From the NCBI GenBank assembly GCA_041744075.1, contig JBGTLQ010000256.1, positions 1 through 11,596 on the forward strand: a DNA stretch of 11,596 nucleotides, given 5' to 3'. Shown in pieces: positions 1 to 6,352 of this stretch (position 1 is the stretch's first letter; each line of letters opens with the position of its first letter). Under the pieces are notes generated by a model. The model was not told where the DNA came from and ran no database searches. It saw only the letters and a list, made by a program, of their open reading frames with translations. A program made the position numbers and the translations under genes. Source of the DNA: JAJTZA01 sp041744075. Its GTDB lineage: Bacteria > Verrucomicrobiota > Verrucomicrobiia > Chthoniobacterales > Terrimicrobiaceae.

Positions 1-921
1 GGAGCGATTCAAGGGGAACCGACGAAGGATCGAGACACCTGACTTGACGCGGGGGTTGGCGGAATTAAATGAGGTAAGGAAAGCGGCCATTTCTGTCTCC
101 ATATTATCCGGGGAGGTGGCGGTAAAGGCGGGGAAAGAATCAATGCGATGAACGTCGCGGGGAGAAACACAAACAAGCCCCACATCCACGAACGCCGGGT
201 AGGCATTAAAAGTGGCATAAATCAATTGATTGGTGCCCGTGCCCGAACGGAAGCCGCGTCTGGAATCAAATGCGTATCCCCTTGGCGATCCTGCCCCATC
301 ATTGGAGATCACACTTCCATTGGCATCAAGGCAACGAATCCACAAACCTAAGACACCATCTGCCACCCAGCCTTGGTCGCTATTTGCTGTGGATGGGGGA
401 CCGGACGGTGAGGCAAAAGCACCCACGACGTTACTGGAAATCCAATTATTGCTCGAATCATAGAGGCGATACAAAGAATCCTGCGGTTGCAGAAAAGCAC
501 GGCGTAATTGAGATTGGTTGCTCGACGGACGCTGCACAAAATAGCCAACCACCGCCACATTGCCTGCCACGTGGTCGCGCGCCATAGTGGATTGCCAAAA
601 AATGGAAGAGGGGTTTTTAAATTCCGGCCCCACAAAGGCATTGTCAGGATTCACTAAAAACTGCAGGGGAACATTGGTTCCAAGGGCGGGGCGTGTCATG
701 GCCGCCTCCGCAAGATCGCGATTAAAGAGGGCCAAAATTTCCCGGGTCAATCTCACAGCCTCCAAGCGAGCCGTGGCTTGGGAAGAAAGTGAGGTGGACG
801 AATGCACCACCGACGCGAGAAGCACAACGAGAATCAAGAAGATGGCACCGGCCACCATCACCTCAATAAGCGTGAAACCTGACTTAACGAAAACAGATGT
901 TTGAAAACGTTTGGTTTTCAT
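1..921 (-). CDS. Prepilin-like protein, Verru_Chthon cassette C type (3' end outside window)
   Basis: The frame is open from the ATG at 921 to the left edge (307 codons, no stop), so the gene is partial. The N-terminus is a type IV prepilin leader: a basic stretch (MKTKRFQTSVFVKSG), the processing site G15|F16, then FTLIE with Glu at +5 and a hydrophobic helix to about residue 40. The rest is a soluble domain rich in Ser and Asn with no motif I can assign to an enzyme. Proteins of this kind are cleaved by prepilin peptidase and sit in the inner membrane or a pseudopilus-like fibre. Its position as the third of three tandem pseudopilin genes, and its size, fit protein C of the Verru_Chthon cassette; that assignment is from family knowledge, not a search. 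Its ATG overlaps the upstream stop as ATGA, indicating translational coupling. A large cassette A protein would be expected beyond position 1. Function is unknown. Confidence 0.8.
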   Translation of the reverse strand, partial: MKTKRFQTSVFVKSGFTLIEVMVAGAIFLILVVLLASVVHSSTSLSSQATARLEAVRLTREILALFNRDLAEAAMTRPALGTNVPLQFLVNPDNAFVGPEFKNPSSIFWQSTMARDHVAGNVAVVGYFVQRPSSNQSQLRRAFLQPQDSLYRLYDSSNNWISSNVVGAFASPSGPPSTANSDQGWVADGVLGLWIRCLDANGSVISNDGAGSPRGYAFDSRRGFRSGTGTNQLIYATFNAYPAFVDVGLVCVSPRDVHRIDSFPAFTATSPDNMETEMAAFLTSFNSANPRVKSGVSILRRFPLNRS

Positions 922-1316
922 TTTTCTCGGCTCACCAAAAAATTCCCCACGGAATTCGTTGATGGATAGGGCGCTGTGACTGTGATGGAAAAAAGATCCA
1001 CTTGCGAAAGGGTGGAGGGCGAACTCGCGTTGGTCATCGCGAATTGATAGTGGGCATTTGTTGTTGATGGGGTGAGGGAACCGGTCTGGTCAAAAAATAG
1101 CACATTTGGAGGTGGAGTGCTGGTCCTTAGAAGGGAGGCGGCTGTCATGAGGGCCGAGGAAAGGGCGGAGTCCCGTTGGACTTCTGCGGAGATTTTTAGG
1201 CCCGTCCCGAGCAGGAACACGACGCCGATGATCGCAAAAGCAAAGATTCCCACCGCTAAGACAATTTCGACCAATGTGAATGCCCGGGCGAGTGGCCGAC
1301 GCGAAACCTTCATCAT
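918..1316 (-). CDS. Prepilin-like protein, Verru_Chthon cassette B type
   Basis: This 132-residue protein has a prepilin N-terminus: MMKVSRRPLARA, cleavage expected after Ala12, then FTLVE with Glu17 at +5 and a hydrophobic helix to about residue 38. The remaining ~95 residues form a small polar domain with many Ser and Thr. Alanine replaces the usual glycine at -1. Translation may start at either of two adjacent ATGs (1316 or 1313); a weak AGG lies just upstream and spaces slightly better with the second. The gene begins 10 bp after the stop of the preceding pseudopilin gene and its TGA overlaps the next ATG, so the three are very likely co-transcribed. It matches the expected small B member of the Verru_Chthon cassette. 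It could also be described as a GspI/PilV-like minor pseudopilin. Substrate and role are unknown. Confidence 0.8.
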   Translation of the reverse strand: MMKVSRRPLARAFTLVEIVLAVGIFAFAIIGVVFLLGTGLKISAEVQRDSALSSALMTAASLLRTSTPPPNVLFFDQTGSLTPSTTNAHYQFAMTNASSPSTLSQVDLFSITVTAPYPSTNSVGNFLVSREK

Positions 1317-1326
1317 GCCTGTTGGC

Positions 1327-1965
1327 CTAGTTATAGCGCACCATCCGAGTTCTGCCGGTCTCCCGACTGAGGATCAGAGCGGAGTCGCTGGTTTGAACAT
1401 CGGAATGCAGGCGTTTGAATTCCATGAAGGGAACATGTGATGGCGAATCCACACTTCCATCGGGCCGAAAAACCACAAACACAAAGTCTGCAATACTTTC
1501 CCCCTCAAGTTTGGGCACCGAGTTGCCCAGGATGGCATAACTGGAGCTTGCGGGCTGGGAAGTGAGTTCGTAGAAGCTGTGCGCATCGCTTTCGTTGGCG
1601 CGGTCGAGAATTTGCACACCATGTGGCAATTTCTGCCAAGTGCCTGAAGGAGCCCAGTTCCAGACCCTCGTGCCAGAAGCATCGGATGACACTTGGGCCT
1701 TGAGGGATAGAAACGCATCAGATTTGAGAGGGTCTGTTCCCTGACGGTTCTTGGTCAGGATCAGGGCCACAGGCAAACCCGTGGCAATTGCGGTTTGCCG
1801 GGCATAGGATGTTGCACTCCAAGCTTTATCGATGGCATGGCTGAGGGCTCGGCCTTTGGTGATCCCGTTTATGGCGGGAACGGCCAGCGACATGAGAACC
1901 ATAATAATGCTCATCACCGAGAGCAACTCAATGAGGGAAAATGCCGGGGCTTTCCCACTCGCCAT
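1327..1965 (-). CDS. Prepilin-like protein, Verru_Chthon cassette D type
   Basis: This is a pseudopilin of 212 residues from the chosen start. The leader is short (MASGKAPA) with cleavage expected after Ala8, followed by FSLIE (Glu13 at +5) and a hydrophobic helix to about residue 33. A GspH/FimT-like soluble domain follows, ending in a stretch (FVFVVFRPDGSVDSP) typical of this pseudopilin class, where an 'F.pdGs' motif is common. The frame is open upstream to a GTG at 2118, but I chose the ATG at 1965: it gives a normal leader length and has GGAG six bases upstream. The ATG at 2061 has no ribosome site and would give a 40-residue longer leader. It is the first gene of the pseudopilin operon. 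Assignment to Verru_Chthon cassette protein D rests on size, order and leader; FimT/GspH-like pseudopilin is the safe general name. Confidence 0.8.
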   Translation of the reverse strand: MASGKAPAFSLIELLSVMSIIMVLMSLAVPAINGITKGRALSHAIDKAWSATSYARQTAIATGLPVALILTKNRQGTDPLKSDAFLSLKAQVSSDASGTRVWNWAPSGTWQKLPHGVQILDRANESDAHSFYELTSQPASSSYAILGNSVPKLEGESIADFVFVVFRPDGSVDSPSHVPFMEFKRLHSDVQTSDSALILSRETGRTRMVRYN

Positions 1966-2102
1966 GGTCCGCTCCAGATTTGAGAAGGGGTCCCTGCGAA
2001 GAATTGACGTGAGAAATCCAGAGCCTCGCTTCTCGTTGTTGGTGTGTTGGGGGGAGTTCATGGGTGGTGAATGTAATGACAAAGTAAACTTACAGAGGGA
2101 AT

Positions 2103-2126
2103 TTGTAAAATTATACACTAATCATA
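2103..2126 (-). promoter_or_regulatory. Candidate promoter (-10 TATAAT) for the pseudopilin operon
   Basis: On the minus strand a perfect TATAAT lies at 2115-2110, inside the tandem pattern GTGTATGATTAGTGTATAAT. Transcription would start near 2103, upstream of the chosen ATG at 1965 and leaving a leader of about 140 nt. No good -35 hexamer stands 16-18 bp upstream (TTGGCC is 21 bp away), so the call depends on the -10 box and on the local AT-richness. If correct, it rules out the GTG at 2118 as start. Confidence 0.35.
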
Positions 2127-2422
2127 CACTTCGATTGGCCAAGGGATTGATTTTTGTTGTCATCGGAGGGTTCTTAACAGATGCGCCAAAGTGATCTCAA
2201 AAACGTCGTCCTGCAAGAGCTGTTATGTGGTATCCGTAACGCAAGAGAGGAAATGGGGCCATCGACCACCCCCCTATGAGTCGGCATAGATGAGCAGAAA
2301 AATTGCAAAGGTTCGGAGTGGAGAGGGAGGAGAAAAAACCAGCGGGCAAGGGACTGCCTCGCCCTAGCATTGATTTTGAACAGGGATTTGCAAACGGGCC
2401 AATTTAGGCTTTGCTTTTCCCG
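2127..2422. other. Intergenic region between divergent pseudopilin operon and methyltransferase
   Basis: This stretch of about 300 bp separates two divergent genes. I see no credible coding frame: the long minus frame crossing it is an antisense shadow of the methyltransferase gene. It has a purine-rich run at about 2316-2340 and an imperfect hairpin at 2344-2364 (7 of 8 pairs, 5-nt loop) with no T-tract. I could not identify a convincing promoter for the methyltransferase. Confidence 0.5.
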
Positions 2423-3160
2423 ATGAACCCATACGAGTCCGACAGTCTCCTTCGCGAATACCTGCTCCTGCATTTTGGAAATGCCGAAGAAACCTTCGGT
2501 GGCCTTCCCGGCCCGCATGAGGCTGTGGGATTTGCCCAGCGCAGCGTGAGTGAGCTGATTGATCCGTCTCTTCTGGGACCCGATGCCAGGGCCTTGGATG
2601 TCGGTTGTGCGGTGGGGGGTGCCTGTTTTGAGTTGGCACGTCACTGCCCCTCGGTTCTTGGGGTTGATTATTCCCGAGGGTTTATCAACGCGGCTTCGGT
2701 CCTTGCTGAAAGTGGAGATATCGAATCGGCCGCTCTTGTGGAGGCGGGTCGATTGCAACCATTCACGGCACGTGTGCCTGCCGGCATTGACCGCTCGCGA
2801 ACCCGGTTTGCCGTGGGAGACGCGACGGCACTGGACACTGATCTCGAGGGATTTGATGTGGTGCTTGCCGCCAATCTGATTTGTCGGCTCCCGCAACCGC
2901 AAAAGTTTTTGGACCGATTGCCGACTCTTGTCAAATCTGGCGGGCAGCTTCTGCTCACGACCCCATTTACTTGGCTGGAGGACTACACCCCTCCGGAACT
3001 TTGGTTGGGACTGGAACGACCGGGCCTTGAGGACCTCACAGATTTGCTCTCACCTCATTTTGACCTCGAGTTTTCTAAAGACCTGCCATTTGTGATCCGA
3101 GAACATGCCCGGAAGTTTCAGTATGGGGTGTCGTTAGGGACACGCTGGATTCGCAAGTAG
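2423..3160 (+). CDS. SAM-dependent methyltransferase, OvoA C-terminal type (putative 4-mercaptohistidine N1-methyltransferase)
   Basis: This is a class I Rossmann-fold methyltransferase of 245 residues. Visible motifs are the SAM-binding motif I, ALDVGCAVGG (57-66); the acidic end of strand 2 in GVDYS (Asp82); VGDATAL (131-137); and the strand-4 region VVLAANLICRLP (146-157). The opening MNPYESDSLLREYLLLHFG, the GIDRSR segment (121-126) and TTPFTWLEDYTP (179-190) are what I associate with the methyltransferase domain that ends OvoA, which methylates the imidazole of 5-thiohistidine to make ovothiol A. Here it is a separate protein without the sulfoxide synthase domains. I start at the ATG at 2423, where similarity to the family begins, rather than the in-frame TTG at 2411; neither has a clear ribosome site. 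It ends 13 bp from the convergent mlaD stop. Family assignment is fairly firm; the substrate is inferred. Confidence 0.78.
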   Translation: MNPYESDSLLREYLLLHFGNAEETFGGLPGPHEAVGFAQRSVSELIDPSLLGPDARALDVGCAVGGACFELARHCPSVLGVDYSRGFINAASVLAESGDIESAALVEAGRLQPFTARVPAGIDRSRTRFAVGDATALDTDLEGFDVVLAANLICRLPQPQKFLDRLPTLVKSGGQLLLTTPFTWLEDYTPPELWLGLERPGLEDLTDLLSPHFDLEFSKDLPFVIREHARKFQYGVSLGTRWIRK

Positions 3161-3173
3161 GCATGGACGTGAC

Positions 3174-4220
3174 TTACCTTCTTGCAGGATTTCCAGTGGG
3201 TATTGAGCGGGAAGCGGGGGCTCTTTCAGGCTCTGAGGAGTCTTCCGATCTGTCTGCTTTATCTGGTTTTGGACTGCCCCACAACAGGAGGGACGGACGC
3301 TTTTTGACCTCCTGACTTAGCAGAAGCAGGTTCTCGGTGATTTCGGCTGAGTTGGCGACAATCGCTTTTATCTCAGACGAATCCAGACGGGTTGATGGCT
3401 CGATATTTTTGAGGATTTTTTCGAGGCTGGCATTGCTTCGGGTCAGCCCGCTGAGAAGAGCATCCAGCTTGGTATTGCTTTCATCGAGACCGGTGAGCAG
3501 CTTCTGAGCGTCGGTGCTCAGTGCGTCCACGTTGGCTGCTTCAATGGCAGCAGTGAATTCTGACAGCAGGGTTTTGAGTTGATTGCTGATTTCTCCGATC
3601 TGCGCTTCGACAACGGATTTGTTCAGGTTTTCAAGCAGGCTGACCGCATTTTCAGAAAATCCCTGCAAATTAAATTTTTCCACTTCCCGCATGATGTTAT
3701 TGATGGAATCCAAAACATTCGTAATTTCGCCGGGGGCGTAGGGGATGTAAAAAAATTCGGGTTTCCATGCCACTTGAAGCGCTGGAAACCTCTCAGGGTC
3801 GATGTAGCCAAAATCGAGGTAGTTTAATCCTGTGATCCCTTGGGGTTCGATCCGCACGCGCAGACCCTCGGCGATATTTTGCTCCAAGGCCTCTTTGGCA
3901 GCGGGGTTAAAAATCCCCGGCGCAATCTCACGGTCAATCTCCATGATTAGCACCACGTAGTTCTGCGCCTGGTCCAGGTTGTCTTTGTCATACCGGTTGA
4001 AGGCAAAATCGATTTCTACGACACGCCCAATTTGAACCCCCCGGAACTTGACCCCCGACCCAATGTCCACGCCTTGGACTGAACCGTTCACATAGGTTTC
4101 CGCATACGCTTTGGGACGAAACATTTGGCCCCCTCCAAAAACCAGAAGCCCTCCAAGAATGAGCATGATTCCCAAGATCACAAAAAGCCCGAGACGAAAA
4201 TAATTGGGTTGGGCGCTCAT
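3174..4220 (-). CDS. mlaD: MlaD-like MCE-domain substrate-binding subunit of lipid ABC transporter
   Basis: This 348-residue protein has an N-terminal membrane anchor (about 7-34), then an MCE domain (about 37-145) with the typical VQGVDIGSGVKFRGVQIGRV segment and the late GITGLNYLDF stretch. A long helical region follows (about 165-308), with the RPSLLLWGSPKP motif near its end and a polar, disordered tail. MCE proteins form hexameric rings in the periplasm that carry phospholipids to or from the MlaFE permease. The ATG overlaps the mlaF stop as ATGA, so the two are translationally coupled. E. coli MlaD is about 180 residues; the extra C-terminal helices here resemble longer MCE proteins and may extend the lipid channel. 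No mlaC or mlaA lies in the window. It could be called a generic 'MCE family protein'. Confidence 0.9.
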   Translation of the reverse strand: MSAQPNYFRLGLFVILGIMLILGGLLVFGGGQMFRPKAYAETYVNGSVQGVDIGSGVKFRGVQIGRVVEIDFAFNRYDKDNLDQAQNYVVLIMEIDREIAPGIFNPAAKEALEQNIAEGLRVRIEPQGITGLNYLDFGYIDPERFPALQVAWKPEFFYIPYAPGEITNVLDSINNIMREVEKFNLQGFSENAVSLLENLNKSVVEAQIGEISNQLKTLLSEFTAAIEAANVDALSTDAQKLLTGLDESNTKLDALLSGLTRSNASLEKILKNIEPSTRLDSSEIKAIVANSAEITENLLLLSQEVKKRPSLLLWGSPKPDKADRSEDSSEPERAPASRSIPTGNPARR

Positions 4221-4978
4221 GAGGTTTGTGGTTTGCGTTGGAAGAAAGCTCGGACGAGAGGGTTTTCGGAGTGGTCTCGTAATTCGGCGGGGGCTCCATC
4301 GGCGATAATTCCTTTGGTGCTTTTGTCGAGCATGATGGCGCGGTCCGCTATCGCATAAATACTGGCCAATTCGTGGGTGACAACCACAAATGTGACACCC
4401 ACGTTGTCACGAAGCCTTAGAATCAGGGCATCGAGGTCCGCTGATGTCACGGGATCCAAACCCGCCGAAGGCTCGTCGAGAAAGAGAAGGCCGGGGTCCA
4501 TGGCCATCGCGCGTGCAATCGCGGCGCGCTTCTGCATGCCCCCGCTGACCTCGGAGGGAAGCTTTTGCAGGGCATCTTCCAATCCCACGAGTTCCAATTT
4601 CATGGCCGCAATTTCCCGCCTGGCCTCTCGTGGCAGATCCGTGAATTCCTCCAAGGCCAACTCGACATTTTCGGAAAGCGTCATAGAACCAAAAAGCGCC
4701 CCCGATTGAAACATCACCCCGAACTTGCGCAAAACCGCCAATCGTTCAGAACCGGAGGCCTTATCGAGATTTTCGCCTTCAATAAAAATTTCCCCGGCCG
4801 CCGGTGGAATCAACCCAATCATTTGTTTCAGAAGCGTGCTTTTTCCGCACCCTGATCCCCCAAGAACCACAAAGACTTCGCCGGGTTGAACCTCAAAATT
4901 CACGTGTTCAAGAATCACCGTCGGGCCATAAGCGGCCGTGAGGTTTTCAACTCTGACGGATGGTGTGGTTTTTTTCAT
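4217..4978 (-). CDS. mlaF: MlaF-like ATP-binding subunit of lipid ABC transporter
   Basis: This is a 253-residue ABC ATPase with every expected motif: Walker A GGSGCGKST (40-48), Q-loop Gln91 (MFQSGALF), signature VSGGMQKR (144-151), Walker B LLFLDEP (164-170) with catalytic Glu169, and the switch His202 in VVTHE. The signature form SGGM-KR and the MFQSGALF Q-loop mark the MlaF/Ttg2A branch, which powers lipid movement through the MlaE permease at the inner membrane. Its ATG shares one base with the mlaE stop (TGATG) and its own stop overlaps the mlaD ATG, so the three genes form a single coupled operon in the order E-F-D. Length is normal for the family. Confidence 0.95.
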   Translation of the reverse strand: MKKTTPSVRVENLTAAYGPTVILEHVNFEVQPGEVFVVLGGSGCGKSTLLKQMIGLIPPAAGEIFIEGENLDKASGSERLAVLRKFGVMFQSGALFGSMTLSENVELALEEFTDLPREARREIAAMKLELVGLEDALQKLPSEVSGGMQKRAAIARAMAMDPGLLFLDEPSAGLDPVTSADLDALILRLRDNVGVTFVVVTHELASIYAIADRAIMLDKSTKGIIADGAPAELRDHSENPLVRAFFQRKPQTS

Positions 4979-6081
4979 CAGAATTTCAACACATAGAAAA
5001 CCACGGCAAAGATGGCGTCAGCGACCACAATCAGAAAAATGCCACTTACCACTGAGCGGGTGGTTGATTCACCGACAGCACTTGGCCCGGAGCGTGTTTG
5101 CAAGCCGCGCAGGCACCCGATCCCCGCCACCAAAAACCCAAAGAAAAAGGACTTGATCAAACCCGAGAGGAGGTCGTTGGTGGAGACAGCCCCCACCAAT
5201 TGATTCCAAAGCGCAGGCAGGGGATATCCCTCCAGCCTCATCACCAAAAATCCGCCCGCCACTCCCATGATATCCGCATAAATTGTTAGAAAAGGCATGA
5301 TCAGAATTCCCGCCAACACGCGCGGAATTACCAAAAACCGCACAGGATCAAGTCCCATTGTTTCCAGCGCACTGACTTCCTCATTGATTTTCATGGTGCC
5401 AATCTCCGCAGCAAAGGCCGAGCCGGAGCGTCCCGCGAGCACGACGCCTGTCATGATGACCCCCATCTCGCGCAGCATCGCCAGAGACACAAGATTCACC
5501 ACAAAAATTTCGACGCCAAACTGACGCAAGGCCGTCGCCGCTTGAAAGGCCAGGATCATCCCCGTGAGGAACGAGATCAGTCCCACAATCAGCAGCGCAT
5601 TCACCCCCGCCCGCTCGGCCACCACCCACAGGTCCGTCCAGCGAATCAGGGAAGGCTTTCGGCAGCATTCTAAAAATGTGGCCACGGTTTTTCCAAGAAA
5701 GGCCACAATCTCCGACAAATCTGCAAAAAACCCCGAAGCAAGTTGTCCAAGATTTTCAATGGGGCCCATCCGTTTGGGTTTTTCGGACGGAGCGTTTTTT
5801 TCAGTTTTTTCTCCCTGAAACGGAGCCAAGAGTCTCTGGATTTCCGGCTTTAACCCGGTTAACTCTGTATTTTTGCGCGAAGTCAACAAATGGAGCAAAG
5901 CCAGCCCGGCCCCGTCACAGGCGTCCACTTCGGAAGCATCCACTTTCAGTGGAGAATCCGGCAATGCCGTCGCCTTACCCCAACTCTCCGAAACAGCCTC
6001 TGCATCCAAAACCCCACTCAGGACAACAATCGTTGTTTCTCCGCGACGTTCGGTCCGGAATCCTGGGTTTTTGTCCGTCAT
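4978..6081 (-). CDS. mlaE: STAS domain-MlaE permease fusion (MlaB-MlaE type)
   Basis: This membrane permease of the MlaFEDB-type lipid transporter has 367 residues from the chosen start. Residues about 12-90 form a STAS-like domain (TTIVVLSGVLDAEAV, then VDASEVDACDGAGLALLHLL), the fold of the separate MlaB subunit in E. coli. After a polar linker (about 90-110), the MlaE permease domain fills the rest, with the hallmark LREMGVIMTGVVLAGRSGSA and FAAEIGTMKINEEVSALETMG segments (about 203-243), several membrane helices and the IPRVLAG motif. The frame continues upstream to a TTG at 6168, but the ATG at 6081 leads straight into the STAS fold and has AGG nine bases upstream, so I prefer it. It is the first gene of the operon. 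Fusion of MlaB with MlaE is common outside the gammaproteobacteria. Confidence 0.92.
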   Translation of the reverse strand: MTDKNPGFRTERRGETTIVVLSGVLDAEAVSESWGKATALPDSPLKVDASEVDACDGAGLALLHLLTSRKNTELTGLKPEIQRLLAPFQGEKTEKNAPSEKPKRMGPIENLGQLASGFFADLSEIVAFLGKTVATFLECCRKPSLIRWTDLWVVAERAGVNALLIVGLISFLTGMILAFQAATALRQFGVEIFVVNLVSLAMLREMGVIMTGVVLAGRSGSAFAAEIGTMKINEEVSALETMGLDPVRFLVIPRVLAGILIMPFLTIYADIMGVAGGFLVMRLEGYPLPALWNQLVGAVSTNDLLSGLIKSFFFGFLVAGIGCLRGLQTRSGPSAVGESTTRSVVSGIFLIVVADAIFAVVFYVLKF

Positions 6082-6234
6082 CGCAAGCAACCTACCACCC
6101 AGAAAAATCCGAGTCGAGACCGCATCAGGGCATCTGCGGTATTCGCCTGGCTCCTCCTTTGCGACCAAGCTGCACGGGGAGGCACATATCTATCGCCGTC
6201 ATTCCTCTGGAGGACTGATAGTTCAGCCCTGATT

Positions 6235-6271
6235 CTTAATGATCACAGCTTGGAGCATGCTCTATAGACAA
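6235..6271 (-). promoter_or_regulatory. Weak candidate promoter for the mla operon with 10-bp palindrome in the spacer
   Basis: On the minus strand, TTGTCT (6271-6266) and TGTGAT (6247-6242) are separated by 18 bp, each matching the sigma-70 consensus at 4 of 6 bases. The perfect palindrome GAGCATGCTC (6253-6262) lies in the spacer, where a repressor could bind. The implied mRNA leader to the mlaE ATG is about 150 nt. This is a guess from spacing only. Confidence 0.25.
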
Positions 6272-6316
6272 TATGCCACACATCGAGCCCGAAATAATTG
6301 TTGTCGGAGAAAAAAC

Positions 6317-6352
6317 TTGCGCGCAATATGTGACGTAGGTTACATAAAACAA
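6317..6352 (+). promoter_or_regulatory. Candidate methyltransferase promoter with overlapping palindromic operator; leaderless start predicted
   Basis: TTGCGC (6317-6322) and TTACAT (6340-6345) are 17 bp apart, so transcription would begin at or next to the A of the ATG at 6352. There is no ribosome site before that ATG, which fits a leaderless mRNA. Over the spacer and -10 box lies an inverted repeat with 8-bp arms, TATGTGAC (6327-6334) and GTTACATA (6339-6346), spacer GTAG, with one G:T mismatch. Each hexamer matches the consensus at only 3 of 6 positions, so the promoter call is weak. The inverted repeat itself is plain in the sequence. Confidence 0.42.

Noticed and set aside
2344..2364. 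Imperfect hairpin upstream of the methyltransferase gene
   Set aside because: It lacks a T-tract and contains a mismatch. No gene ends before it, so neither terminator nor riboswitch is supported.
2174..2902. Long minus frame opposite the methyltransferase
   Set aside because: It is antisense to a clear class I methyltransferase. Its product has no recognisable domain or start signal.
3161..3173. Possible bidirectional terminator between the convergent methyltransferase and mlaD genes
   Set aside because: Only 13 bp separate the stops and no hairpin or T-tract is present.
6078..6125. A 15-codon minus ORF whose TGA overlaps the mlaE ATG, a possible leader peptide
   Set aside because: It has no well-spaced ribosome site and no regulatory codon run or attenuator hairpin. 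The overlap alone is not enough.
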